Source of the DNA: Nocardiopsis_B sediminis | Lineage (GTDB): Bacteria; Actinomycetota; Actinomycetes; Streptosporangiales; Streptosporangiaceae | Length of the DNA: 64,000 nt | NCBI RefSeq assembly: GCF_042650565.1 | Contig: NZ_JBHSBH010000015.1 | Coordinates: 434,001 to 498,000, forward strand | Direction: 5' to 3' | In this document: in pieces, positions 8,459-16,354 of the stretch | How positions within the stretch are numbered: the stretch's first letter is position 1 | How the letters are laid out: each line of letters starts with the position of its first letter | The notes under the pieces: model-generated | The model's database searches: none | Told to the model about the DNA's origin: nothing | What the model saw: the letters and a program-made list of their open reading frames with translations, nothing else | Position numbers and translations under genes: made by a program

Positions 8459-9178
8459 ATGCCGGACGACGACGGGACCGAGCGCGCGCTCGTGGTCATG
8501 GCCCACCCCGACGACGTCGACTTCGGGTGTTCGGGGACGGTCGCGCTGTGGACCGACGCCGGGATCGAGGTCACCTATCTGCTGGTCACCGACGGTGAGG
8601 CCGGCGGTGACGACCGGGTCGTGAGCACGGAGGAGATGGCCGACATCCGGCGCGGTGAGCAGCGCAAGGCCGCCGCCGCGGTCGGCGTGAGCGACGTCCG
8701 GTTCCTGGGCCGCCCCGACGGCGAGGTCCTGCCCGACATGGCGCTGCGGCGCGACATCGCCCGGGTCATCCGCCAGGTGCGCCCCCAGCGGGTGATCATC
8801 CCCAGCCCCGAGCGCGACTGGGCGACGATCGCCGCGAGCCACCCCGACCACCTCGCCACGGGCGAGGCCGGGATCAACGCCGTCTACCCCGACGCGCGCA
8901 ACCCGCACGCGCACCCCGCCCTCCTCGCAAACGAGGGGCTGCGGCCCTGGAGCGTGCCCGAGGTGTGGGTCATGCACCCGGCGGCCCCCGACCGCTTCTC
9001 CGACGTCACCGACGTGATCGACCGCAAGTTCGCCGCGCTGGCCGCGCACGCCAGCCAGATCCCCGACATCGCGGAGATCGAGCCGTCCGTCCGCGGCTGG
9101 CTCGCCGCCAACGCCGCCAAGGGCGGGCTGGCCGAGGGGAGGCTGGCGGAGGCGTTCCGGGTCGTCGACACCCGCTGA
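8459..9178 (+). CDS. PIG-L family deacetylase
   Basis: Zinc-dependent N-acetyl-sugar deacetylase of the PIG-L/LmbE superfamily, 239 residues. The catalytic AHPDD motif is at residues 15-19 (His16, Asp18, Asp19), and the HPDH motif later supplies the third zinc ligand. Members act on GlcNAc-inositol (mycothiol), teicoplanin-type or other amino-sugar substrates. This protein is shorter than MshB/Mca (about 290-300), so a mycothiol role is possible but not assigned. The ATG at 8459 is preceded by GAGGAG. Single gene. Confidence 0.85.
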   Translation: MPDDDGTERALVVMAHPDDVDFGCSGTVALWTDAGIEVTYLLVTDGEAGGDDRVVSTEEMADIRRGEQRKAAAAVGVSDVRFLGRPDGEVLPDMALRRDIARVIRQVRPQRVIIPSPERDWATIAASHPDHLATGEAGINAVYPDARNPHAHPALLANEGLRPWSVPEVWVMHPAAPDRFSDVTDVIDRKFAALAAHASQIPDIAEIEPSVRGWLAANAAKGGLAEGRLAEAFRVVDTR

Positions 9179-9229
9179 CACCCGGTGGCCCCGGCTGCCC
9201 GCCTCCTGCCATGATCCGGGGGTAGAAAG

Positions 9230-9247
9230 GGTCAGGGACGCCTGACC
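9230..9247. promoter_or_regulatory. Short perfect hairpin upstream of PEBP gene
   Basis: GGTCAGG (9230-9236), loop GACG, CCTGACC (9241-9247). It lies 15 bases before the ribosome-binding site of the gene at 9274 and 51 bases after the deacetylase stop. It could be a weak terminator or an operator; there is no T-tract. Confidence 0.4.
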
Positions 9248-9273
9248 GGACGATTCGAACCTGGAGGACCCGC

Positions 9274-9810
9274 GTGGCCCAGTCGCCATCTCCCTACGAT
9301 TTCCTGCCCGACGTCGCATCGTTCACGGTGACCAGCGACGACGTCGCCGACGGCCGGACCCTGGCGCCGGCCCAGGTCAGCGGCCTGATGGGCGCCGGCG
9401 GTCAGGACGTCTCGCCGCACCTGGCGTGGAGCGGCTTCCCCGAGGGCACCCGCAGCTTCGCCGTCACCTGCTTCGACCCCGACGCCCCCACGGCCAGCGG
9501 CTTCTGGCACTGGGCGGTCTTCGACATCCCGGCGTCGGTGACCGAGCTGCCGGCCGGGGCCGGCGACGGGTCGGGCACGGGCCTGCCCGAGGGAGCGGTC
9601 ACCCTGCGCAACGACGCCGGGGACAAGCGCTACGTCGGCGCGGCCCCGCCGCCCGGCCACGGTCCGCACCGCTACATGTTCGCGGTGCACGCGCTGGACG
9701 TCGCCACCCTGGGAATCGGCGACGCCGCGAGCCCGGCGTTCCTCGGGTTCAACCTCTTCTCCCACGCCATCGGCCGGGCGGTCATTACCCCGGTGTACGA
9801 GCAGAAGTAG
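9274..9810 (+). CDS. YbhB/YbcL-family Raf kinase inhibitor-like protein (PEBP)
   Basis: Phosphatidylethanolamine-binding-protein fold, 178 residues, cytoplasmic. Family signatures are CFDPDAPTASGFWHWAVFDIP-like (read CFDPDAP..., then WHWAVFDIP) near residues 66-90, PEGAVTLRND, and PPPGHGPHRYMF for the GHGPHRY ligand-pocket motif. Bacterial roles are poorly defined; some members bind anionic lipids or inhibit proteases. The GTG at 9274 has GGAGG 7 bases upstream. A strong terminator follows at 9828, so it appears to be a single transcription unit. Confidence 0.88.
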   Translation: MAQSPSPYDFLPDVASFTVTSDDVADGRTLAPAQVSGLMGAGGQDVSPHLAWSGFPEGTRSFAVTCFDPDAPTASGFWHWAVFDIPASVTELPAGAGDGSGTGLPEGAVTLRNDAGDKRYVGAAPPPGHGPHRYMFAVHALDVATLGIGDAASPAFLGFNLFSHAIGRAVITPVYEQK

Positions 9811-9827
9811 GCTCCCGGCAGCGGAAC

Positions 9828-9856
9828 AGGGCCCGCTCCGTCCCGGGGCGGGCCCT
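9828..9856. terminator. Intrinsic-type terminator hairpin
   Basis: Perfect 9-bp stem AGGGCCCGC (9828-9836) and GCGGGCCCT (9848-9856) with an 11-base loop, 18 bases after the PEBP stop. It lacks a clear T-tract, as is common in GC-rich actinomycetes. Confidence 0.7.
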
Positions 9857-9950
9857 CTGCGAGCCCTGCGGGGCCCGCGGGACGACGGGGCGCGCACCGA
9901 GCCGCGCGGGACGAGCGGGAACCACCACTACGCGAGAGGGACCGACGCAC

Positions 9951-10571
9951 ATGGGTCGCACTGCCGGCACCCCGACGATCCTCTTCGACTACGGCGAGGT
10001 CATCTCGCTGCCGCAGCCCGCGGAGTCGCGGGCGAACCTGGAGCGGCTGGCGGGCGTGGACCCGGCCGCGTTCTGGGCCGCCTACTGGGCGGGGCGCCGC
10101 GGCTACGACCGGGGGGACACCGCCGCGGTCTACTGGGACAACGTCGCCCGGCACGCCGGCGCCGACTGGGACACCATCCGGCGCCAGCAGCTGTGGGCGG
10201 CCGACGTCGCCTCGTGGCTGCACGTGCGCGACCGGAGCGTGCGGCTCCTGGAGCGGCTGGCGGCCCGCGGGGCGCGGCTCGCCCTGCTGTCCAACGCCTC
10301 CGCCGACATGGCGCACGCCCTGCGCCGCTCCCCCGCGCTCGCCGGCTTCGACCGGCTGTTCTTCAGCTCCGACCTGGCCCTGTGCAAACCCGACCCGGAG
10401 ATCTACACCCGCGTGCTGGGCGAACTGGGCGCCGAGCCGGGGCACACCATCTTCCTCGACGACCGCGAGGAGAACATCCTCGCGGCCAAGGCGCTGGGCA
10501 TCGACGCGCACCACTACACCGGCCCCGAGGCCGCCGAGGCCTTCCTCGCCGATCGCCTCGGCCCGCTCTGA
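9951..10571 (+). CDS. HAD-family hydrolase (HAD-IA)
   Basis: Haloacid-dehalogenase-superfamily phosphatase-like enzyme, 206 residues. Motif I is FDYGEVIS near residues 11-18 (nucleophile Asp12; the second position is Gly, as in the YihX/epoxide-hydrolase-N-terminal-like group), motif II LLSNAS, motif III Lys in CKPDPEIY and motif IV FLDDREENI. A helical cap follows motif I. The substrate is not predictable. The ATG at 9951 has GAGAGGG upstream at 9934. Single gene after the 9828 terminator. Confidence 0.85.
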   Translation: MGRTAGTPTILFDYGEVISLPQPAESRANLERLAGVDPAAFWAAYWAGRRGYDRGDTAAVYWDNVARHAGADWDTIRRQQLWAADVASWLHVRDRSVRLLERLAARGARLALLSNASADMAHALRRSPALAGFDRLFFSSDLALCKPDPEIYTRVLGELGAEPGHTIFLDDREENILAAKALGIDAHHYTGPEAAEAFLADRLGPL

Positions 10572-10836
10572 CCTTTCGCGGACGTGGCGGTGGCAGCGGG
10601 GCCGGGCACGCCGGAACCCGAGCGGGGCGGCGTGCGCGCACGCGACGCACCCCTGTCCGGTTGTCCCCGGATCCGGATGCGGCCATCGTCGAGCGCGGCG
10701 CTGATCTGCGGTTTAGGCTCGAGACGACCCGCGTCCCCCACCGGGAAGGAGCCGTCCCCGCCGTCCGGGCCCGCTGGCATGCACGCAGACCCGAGCCGGT
10801 CTCCGCACCATCCACCGCAAGCGGAAAGGTCCACCG

Positions 10837-11883
10837 GTGCCCGCCCAACAGCTCACCGATCCGCATCCGCCCACCGTCGTGATCACCACCGCCGGCTCGG
10901 CCCCGACCGCCGGGACGATCATGCGGCTGCGCCGCCGGGGCTACCGGGTCGTCGCGACCGACATCGACCCCGCGGCCCCCGGCCTCTACCTCGCCGACCG
11001 CAGCCATCTGGTGCCGCCCGGCGACAGCGACGACTTCCTCCCCGAGATCCGCGACATCTGCCGGAGGGAGAACGCCGCCGCGCTGGTCCCATTGGTCGAC
11101 GAGGAGCTGCCGGCCGCGGGCCGGCTCGCCGACGACGGCATCGCGGTGCTGCTGCCGCGGCCCGCATTCGTCGCCACGTGCCTGGACAAATACGTGCTCA
11201 TGCGCCGCCTGGCCGAGGCCGGGATCCCCGTCCCGGCCACCCGGACGGCCGAGGAGTGGACGGGCGACCCCCCGTTCCCGGTGGTCGTCAAGCCGCGCAG
11301 GGGCCGCGGCGGACGAGGGGTCGCGGTCGCGGAGTCGGCCGGGGAGCTGTCCCGGCTGATCGCCGAAAGCCCCTGCGCCCCCGGTGACCTGCTGGTCCAG
11401 CAGCGGGTCGGGGGAACGGAGTTCACCGTGTCGGTCGTCGTGTGGCGTGACGGCGCGGTCCAGTCGGTCGTGCCCAAGGAGGTCATCTTGAAGGACGGTG
11501 TCACCAGGTTCGCCGTCACCCGCCGCCACGCCCGCGTGGCCGAGGTGTGCCGGGCGGTGCAGCGCGAACTGCGCGCCGACGGCCCGTTCAACGTCCAGCT
11601 CGCCCTCGACGCCGACGGCGAGCCGCGCATCTTCGAGATCAACCCGCGCTTCTCGTCCACGGCGCCCCTCACCGCCGCGGCCGGGGTCGACGAGGTCGCC
11701 GGGCTGCTGCGGCAGGCCATCGAGGGCGGCCCGCGGCTGGCCGACGAGTGGCGCGAAGGGGTCGTCATGGTCCGGCACTGGGCCGACGAGTTCATCGACG
11801 AGGCGGGCTTCGCCGGGTACGGGATCACCCCCGGCCGGCCGACGTCGGCCGCCGCGGCCCCCGTTGCGCGGGCCGCCCGGTGA
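10837..11883 (+). CDS. ATP-grasp enzyme (CPSase large-chain-like ligase)
   Basis: ATP-grasp superfamily carboxylate-amine or carboxylate-thiol ligase, 348 residues. The pre-ATP-grasp Rossmann part reads VVITTAGSAPTAGTIMRL; the ATP-grasp core has the phosphate loop VVVKPRRGRGGRGVAV, FTVSVVVWRDG and the metal-binding EINPRFSS near residue 268. It resembles the CarB-like proteins used for peptide or sugar-linked ligations rather than true CarB (one third the length). The stop overlaps the next start (GTGA), so it is coupled to an inositol-monophosphatase-like gene; the two probably act on one pathway, unidentified. GTG start at 10837 with GGAAAGG upstream. Confidence 0.8.
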   Translation: MPAQQLTDPHPPTVVITTAGSAPTAGTIMRLRRRGYRVVATDIDPAAPGLYLADRSHLVPPGDSDDFLPEIRDICRRENAAALVPLVDEELPAAGRLADDGIAVLLPRPAFVATCLDKYVLMRRLAEAGIPVPATRTAEEWTGDPPFPVVVKPRRGRGGRGVAVAESAGELSRLIAESPCAPGDLLVQQRVGGTEFTVSVVVWRDGAVQSVVPKEVILKDGVTRFAVTRRHARVAEVCRAVQRELRADGPFNVQLALDADGEPRIFEINPRFSSTAPLTAAAGVDEVAGLLRQAIEGGPRLADEWREGVVMVRHWADEFIDEAGFAGYGITPGRPTSAAAAPVARAAR

Positions 11884-12716
11884 GCGCCCGCCGCGGCCCG
11901 CACGCGCCGCCCCCGGCCTCCCTCGTCGACGCGTTGGCGGAGGCGGTGGCGGAGGTCGGCGCTCTACTGCGCCAATGGCGCTCCGACCCCGCCGCCACCG
12001 CCGGCCGGTGGCACGACGGCCAGTTCAAAGCCGGAGCCGACACCCGCGCACACGACGCCCTGTCCGCCCGGCTGCGCCGGATCTCCCCTTCGACGCCGGT
12101 GATCAGCGAGGAGGACCCCGGACCGGCGGCCGGCGGGCGGCGGCCCGACCGGTACTGGCTGATCGATCCCCTGGACGGCACCGCCAGCTACGCGCACGGC
12201 TTCCCCGGCTACGTGACGCAGGCGACGCTGATGGTCGACGCCCGCCCCCTTGCCGCCGCCGTCCACGCGCCCGAAACCGGCGTGCTCTACACCGCCGTGC
12301 ACGGCATGGGCGCCGCCGCCAACGGCCGGATGCTGCCGCGGGTCGCCCCGGCGCCGCCGGGCACGGGCGTGCTCACCGACAACACGCCGGAGCCGGGCGG
12401 GATCGCGCGCGCGGCCTACGACCACTTCGGGTACGGCGGCTACCTGGAGTGCGGCGGGATATCCCTGAAGCTGTGCCGGATCGCCGAGGGCGCCGCGCAC
12501 CTGCTCGTCAAGGACGTGCCGGTGCGCGATTGGGACGTGGCGGCGCCCGATCTCCTGCTGCGTGAGACCGGGTGCCACTTGTCGCGGCTGGACGGCACGC
12601 CGTTCGACTACCGGGGTGATCTGGAAGGCACGGGGGTGATCGGCGCCGCCGACCCCGGCACCGGCACCGCCGTCGCGAGCTGGCACCGCGAGCGGGAGGG
12701 CCACCCGATCGGCTGA
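11880..12716 (+). CDS. Inositol monophosphatase / CysQ-family phosphatase
   Basis: Mg2+- and often Li+-sensitive sugar phosphatase or bisphosphate nucleotidase fold, 278 residues. Metal site 1 is EEDPG near residues 77-81 with DPLDGTASYAHG (the WxDPLDGT motif) near 95-106; the second signature is RDWDVAAPDLLL in the C-terminal half. Candidate substrates are inositol phosphates, PAP or sugar phosphates. The GTG at 11880 overlaps the ATP-grasp stop by four bases, giving strong translational coupling. A strong hairpin terminator follows at 12761. Confidence 0.85.
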   Translation: MSARRGPHAPPPASLVDALAEAVAEVGALLRQWRSDPAATAGRWHDGQFKAGADTRAHDALSARLRRISPSTPVISEEDPGPAAGGRRPDRYWLIDPLDGTASYAHGFPGYVTQATLMVDARPLAAAVHAPETGVLYTAVHGMGAAANGRMLPRVAPAPPGTGVLTDNTPEPGGIARAAYDHFGYGGYLECGGISLKLCRIAEGAAHLLVKDVPVRDWDVAAPDLLLRETGCHLSRLDGTPFDYRGDLEGTGVIGAADPGTGTAVASWHREREGHPIG

Positions 12717-12760
12717 CGCCGCGCATCAGGGCGGGCCGGTTCCGGCCATGCCGGAACCCC

Positions 12761-12802
12761 AGCGGGGCGGCCGTCGTCCGAAAGGACGACGGCCGTCCCG
12801 CT
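12761..12802. terminator. Long terminator hairpin with GAAA loop
   Basis: A 19-bp stem (12761-12779 with 12784-12802, one G.U pair) closed by the tetraloop GAAA at 12780-12783. It ends the ATP-grasp/phosphatase transcription unit. No T-tract follows. Confidence 0.8.
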
Positions 12803-12877
12803 CTCAAGGAGGATGCCGTCCCGCGGCGCTCGGCCTAGCGTCGACGACCGCACAGCACGACGAAGGGGGATGGCCCG

Positions 12878-13324
12878 ATGACCGCCGATCCGACCCCGCG
12901 GGAGGGCCTGCGCGCATCGGACGCCGACCGCGACGCCGTCGCCGCACGGCTGTCCACGGCCCTGTCGGAGGGGCGCCTGGACCTGGCCGAGTACAACCTG
13001 CGGCTCGACGCCGCGATGTCCGCCCGGACGCAGGGCGAACTCGTGCCGCTCACCACCGATCTGCCCGCCGCCTCCGCTGCGGAGCCGGACCCCGCGGCAC
13101 CGGTCGACCTCGCCGAGACGGGTGCCGGCAAGGCGCCTTCGGGGTGGCGGAACTGGCTCAACGAGTGGCGCCACTGGCTGGGCGGCGCCGTGATCATGGT
13201 CGGGATCTGGGGCGTGACCTCGGTGGCCGATGGCCGGCCGCAGGAGTTCTGGCCGCTGATCCCGCTCGGGATCTGGGCCGCGGTGCTCATCGCGATGCCC
13301 TTCCTGCCCGGCGACGAGGACTGA
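12878..13324 (+). CDS. DUF1707 / 2TM-domain membrane protein, copy 1
   Basis: First of three tandem paralogues, 148 residues. The N-terminal DUF1707 (SHOCT-like) segment is LRASDADRDAVAARLSTALSEGRLDLAEYNLRLDAAM near residues 10-47. An Ala/Pro/Glu linker follows, then a conserved WLNEWRHWLGGAVIM stretch and two transmembrane helices. DUF1707 proteins are small actinobacterial membrane proteins of unknown role, often near signalling genes. ATG start at 12878 with AAGGGGG upstream. The next copy starts 94 bases after its stop. Confidence 0.82.
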   Translation: MTADPTPREGLRASDADRDAVAARLSTALSEGRLDLAEYNLRLDAAMSARTQGELVPLTTDLPAASAAEPDPAAPVDLAETGAGKAPSGWRNWLNEWRHWLGGAVIMVGIWGVTSVADGRPQEFWPLIPLGIWAAVLIAMPFLPGDED

Positions 13325-13418
13325 CCCGGCCACAGGACCGTACCCGGAAGGTGCCTTTTGCCGCACGCCGCGGACGCGTATCGTGGGTCACCCATCATCG
13401 TGCGGCAGGGGGTGGGCG

Positions 13419-13871
13419 TTGGACGACGAACGCGTCCCGGAGAGCCGTATGCGCGCCTCGGACGCGGACCGGGACGCCTGCGCCGAACGACTTGCGACCG
13501 CGCTGTCCGAGGGACGGCTCGACCTCACCGAATACGAACGCCGACTCGACGCCGCCATGCGATCCGTTGTCCTCGGTGACCTCCGGGTCCTCACCGCCGA
13601 CCTCCCCGAACCTCCCCCGCCCGCCCCCGTTCCCGATTCCTCCCTCACCGCCGTGAGCCGCACCGCGCTGGTGTCGCCGTGGAAGGACTGGGTAGACGAA
13701 TGGCGATGGTGGCTCGGCGGTGCCGTGATCATGACCGGGATCTGGGGCGTCACCAGCATCATGGGCAATGACGCGATGCCGTTCTGGCCGCTGGTCCCGC
13801 TGGGGATCTGGGCCGCGATCCTGATCGCCGCCGCCATCTGGCCGGACGACAACGCCGGCACGCGAAGATGA
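13419..13871 (+). CDS. DUF1707 / 2TM-domain membrane protein, copy 2
   Basis: Second tandem paralogue, 150 residues. I chose the TTG at 13419 because LDDERVPESRMRASDADRD aligns with the third copy's MDGERVPPEQMRASDADRD and a GCAGGGGG precedes it; a longer in-frame start at 13383 adds an unrelated tail. The SHOCT-like part is followed by a Pro-rich linker and the WVDEWRWWLGGAVIM plus two-helix membrane module shared with copy 1. Confidence 0.8.
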   Translation: MDDERVPESRMRASDADRDACAERLATALSEGRLDLTEYERRLDAAMRSVVLGDLRVLTADLPEPPPPAPVPDSSLTAVSRTALVSPWKDWVDEWRWWLGGAVIMTGIWGVTSIMGNDAMPFWPLVPLGIWAAILIAAAIWPDDNAGTRR

Positions 13872-13905
13872 CCGTCCCCCGCCACCGCGGGAGGGAGCGA
13901 CGACC

Positions 13906-14388
13906 ATGGACGGCGAACGGGTACCACCGGAGCAGATGCGCGCGTCCGATGCCGACCGCGACGCCTGCGCCGAACGCCTCGCCCGCGCCCTCCAGGAGGG
14001 TCGGCTCAAGCTGGACGAGTACCACGAGCGGCTGGACCTCGCGGTACACGCCACCACCATGGGCGACCTCGCGGCCCTGACCCGCGACCTCCCGGTCCCG
14101 CCCCCGGCGCCCGTCCCGGCCGCGGTCCCCGAGGCGGCCGACCCCGGCGCCGATCCCGAGTGGCGCGACCGCTTCGAACCCTGGCGCGGGCTGGCCGCGG
14201 TGTCGGTGATCCTCATCGCGATCTGGGCCGTGACCAGCCTGATCTCGCGGACCTACCTGCCGTTCTGGCCGCTGATCCCGCTCGGCTTCATGTTCCTGTT
14301 CACGCTGGCCAGCACCATCGCCACCCCGCCCCACGACCCCACCGGGCGCGACCGCCACCTGGGCCACGGTGACCCCGACGGCGTGTGA
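13906..14388 (+). CDS. DUF1707 / 2TM-domain membrane protein, copy 3
   Basis: Third tandem paralogue, 160 residues. The DUF1707 segment (MRASDADRDACAERLARAL) is nearly identical to copy 2 over its first half, while the membrane half diverges: the DEW.WWLGGAVIM stretch is replaced by EPWRGLAAVSVIL and the C-terminus gains a charged RDRHLGHGD tail. ATG at 13906 with GGAGGGAG upstream. It starts 34 bases after copy 2, so the three genes may be one operon. Confidence 0.8.
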   Translation: MDGERVPPEQMRASDADRDACAERLARALQEGRLKLDEYHERLDLAVHATTMGDLAALTRDLPVPPPAPVPAAVPEAADPGADPEWRDRFEPWRGLAAVSVILIAIWAVTSLISRTYLPFWPLIPLGFMFLFTLASTIATPPHDPTGRDRHLGHGDPDGV

Positions 14389-14413
14389 GCCCGCCGAAGG
14401 CCGCACACGCGAA

Positions 14414-14441
14414 GGGCCCGGCACTCGTCGTGGCCGGACCC
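14414..14441. terminator. Bidirectional terminator candidate
   Basis: Hairpin GGGCCCGGC (14414-14422) pairing with GCCGGACCC (14433-14441), one mismatch, loop of 10, between the convergent DUF1707 copy 3 and DUF3145 genes. Confidence 0.5.
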
Positions 14442-14467
14442 CCTGATGCGCGCTATGTCCTATGCCG

Positions 14468-14962
14468 TCAGCCGGCCGCGTGCAGCCAGCGGACGGGGGC
14501 GCCGTCGCCGGCGTAGCGGAACGGTTCGAGCTCCTCGTCCCAGACCCGGCCCGTGAGGCGGTCGAGCTCCTGGGCGAGGTCGGCCTCCTGGGCGGCCGCC
14601 CGTTCCATGGCGTTGCGCAGCCGCGCCTCGGGGACCAGGACCTCGCCCGACGCGCTGGTGACCGCGGTGAAGATACCGAGTGTGGGTGTGTAGCTGTAGC
14701 GGACGCCGTCGCATCCCGGGGTGGCCTCCTCGGTCACCTCGAAGCGCAGGCGCTGCCAGCCGTTGAGCGCCGAGGCGATGGCACCGGAGGTACCCGGTGC
14801 CCCCTGCCAGTTCAGCTCGGCGCGATGGTTTCCAGGGGCGGCCGGTTGGGCCCCCCAGTCGAGTTTCACAGGCACGCCAACTACACCCGCGACCGCCCAC
14901 TCGACGTGTGGGCACAGCGCCGCGGGCGCGGAGTGGACGTACAAGACGCCACGTGCGGACAC
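14468..14962 (-). CDS. DUF3145 family protein
   Basis: Conserved actinobacterial protein of unknown function, 164 residues, the usual length of DUF3145. Recognisable stretches are GVLYVHSAPAALCPHVEWA, WGAQPAAPG, LRFEVTEE and the C-terminal VWDEELEPFRYAGDG. It is cytoplasmic and mixed alpha/beta. GTG start at 14962. It is divergent from the ECF sigma gene, with 213 bases between them. Found in most actinomycetes (family knowledge), so it marks core rather than accessory DNA. Confidence 0.85.
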   Translation of the reverse strand: MSARGVLYVHSAPAALCPHVEWAVAGVVGVPVKLDWGAQPAAPGNHRAELNWQGAPGTSGAIASALNGWQRLRFEVTEEATPGCDGVRYSYTPTLGIFTAVTSASGEVLVPEARLRNAMERAAAQEADLAQELDRLTGRVWDEELEPFRYAGDGAPVRWLHAAG

Positions 14963-15175
14963 CGAACCTCCTGATACGAACGAGTGCGCTTCCCCGACGC
15001 CCTCGTACCCGTAGAGGAGCTGTCCGTCCTGGGTCTTCTCCTCGGCCCATTGTGCCCCATGGGCACCAACGGCACCAGGTCTCCGGTGGCCGGATCCGGC
15101 GTTCTCCCCGTGTCCGCCCGTGCTCGCGGCTAGCGTGGTGCCACGCGCGAGGCGGGAGCTGAGAGTCTAACGGGG

Positions 15176-15757
15176 GTGCGGGTGGGTGACCAGCCCTGCG
15201 GGGAGACCGCGACGGCCGACCTGGTGAAGCGGGCACTGTGCCGCGACGGCCGGGCATGGGATGCGCTGATCGGACGCTTCTCACTGCGAGTGCGGGCGGT
15301 GGTGCGCTCCTATGGCCTCCCGTGGCACGACGCCGAGGACGTCGAGCAGACCGTGTGGTGCGTGCTCTCCGACCACCTGCCGCGTATCCGCGACCCCGAA
15401 CACGTGGGGGCCTGGCTGGCCGCCACCACGCACAACGAGTGCAGACGCCAGCTCCGGCTGCGCCGCCGGACCGCGCCCGAGGACCCCGCTCTGCTCGACT
15501 CCGCCGACCACCGCAGCCCGGAGGCCCTGCATCTGGCGGCCGAACGCGACCGCGGGGTGCGCCGCGCCATCGCCGGGCTGGACGAGCCGGAGCGGACCCT
15601 CGCGGCGATCGACCTGTACTCCCCCCGGACCCGCGTGACCGAGGTGGCCGAGTTCACCGGGCTGCCCCTCGCCGAGATCCCCGTGGCCCGGCGGCGGATG
15701 CGGCGCCGATTGCGCCGCATACTCGCCGAGGACCACCAGCGCGACGACGACCAGTGA
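15176..15757 (+). CDS. ECF-type RNA polymerase sigma factor
   Basis: Extracytoplasmic-function-like sigma factor, 193 residues. Region 2 includes YGLPWHDAEDVEQTVWCVLSDHL-like sequence (read WHDAEDVEQTVW near residues 45-56) and GAWLAATTHNECRRQLR, which bind -10 DNA. Region 4 is a degenerate helix-turn-helix: VTEVAEFTGLPLAEIPVARR near 150-170. No anti-sigma factor is adjacent. Instead a small accessory gene follows after 15 bases and a TPR-CHAT putative protease about 1 kb later. That neighbourhood suggests regulation by protein-protein contact or proteolysis (inference). GTG start at 15176; other GTG codons nearby make it uncertain by a few residues. Confidence 0.85.
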   Translation: MRVGDQPCGETATADLVKRALCRDGRAWDALIGRFSLRVRAVVRSYGLPWHDAEDVEQTVWCVLSDHLPRIRDPEHVGAWLAATTHNECRRQLRLRRRTAPEDPALLDSADHRSPEALHLAAERDRGVRRAIAGLDEPERTLAAIDLYSPRTRVTEVAEFTGLPLAEIPVARRRMRRRLRRILAEDHQRDDDQ

Positions 15758-15772
15758 CGAAGGGGCCGCGAC

Positions 15773-16354
15773 ATGATCCACGACGACCCGCCCACCCCGG
15801 GTGCCGACCGCACCCCTCCCGGCGCTCCCGGCGCCCACACCGGCCCGGGCGTGCCCGAGGCGCTCGCCGCCGCTGACGACCACGCCGCGGCCGACGATGA
15901 CGCCGACGAGGCGTTCATGGCGATCCTGCGGGCGCAGACCTCTCCCGTGGGCGCGATGCCGACGGCGGTGCGCCGGGCCGCGCGCGCGGCGTTCGCCATG
16001 CGACGGGACGACACCGTGTTCGCCGATCTCCGCGACGACTCGCTGGGGACCACGCCGGTGGGCCTGCGCGACGCGGGCACCCTTGCCGACGCTCCGCGCT
16101 ACGTACGGTTCGAGGGGCCGGGGGTGGCGGTGAGCATGGAGATCACCCTCGTGGACGACGACCGCGACCTGGTGGGTCGGGTCGCTCCGGCCCGGGCCCT
16201 GGCGGTGGAGGTCCGCAGCCCGCACGGCACCTCGCACCACGACGTGGACCCTGACGGCGCCTTCCTCGCCCGCGGCGTCCCGCGCGGCCCGGTCAGCCTC
16301 CTCGTCCACCTGCCGGAAGCCCCTCCGGCCACGACCCGGTGGCTCACCATCTGA
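15773..16354 (+). CDS. Sigma-associated accessory protein of unknown function
   Basis: 193 residues. Residues 1-45 are Pro/Asp/Ala-rich and probably disordered. Residues 48-90 form a helical segment with PTAVRRAARAAFAMRRDDTVF. Residues 105-193 look like a beta-sandwich: YVRFEGPGVAVSMEI, DLVGRVAPARALAVEVRS, GAFLARGVPRGPVSLLVHL, resembling carboxypeptidase-regulatory-like folds. No membrane segment or signal peptide. It starts 15 bases after the sigma gene with GAAGGGG upstream, so the two are co-transcribed. Similar small proteins between a sigma gene and a CHAT gene recur in actinomycetes to my knowledge, unnamed. It may bind the sigma factor or be a protease substrate (inference). Confidence 0.7.
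   Translation: MIHDDPPTPGADRTPPGAPGAHTGPGVPEALAAADDHAAADDDADEAFMAILRAQTSPVGAMPTAVRRAARAAFAMRRDDTVFADLRDDSLGTTPVGLRDAGTLADAPRYVRFEGPGVAVSMEITLVDDDRDLVGRVAPARALAVEVRSPHGTSHHDVDPDGAFLARGVPRGPVSLLVHLPEAPPATTRWLTI

Noticed and set aside
8459..9178. Assignment as MshB (mycothiol biosynthesis deacetylase)
   Set aside because: Too short for MshB/Mca and without their C-terminal part; kept as general PIG-L deacetylase.
9252..9263. tRNA T-loop-like ATTCGAACCTGG
   Set aside because: No acceptor or anticodon arms can be folded around it; it is the flank of a ribosome-binding site.
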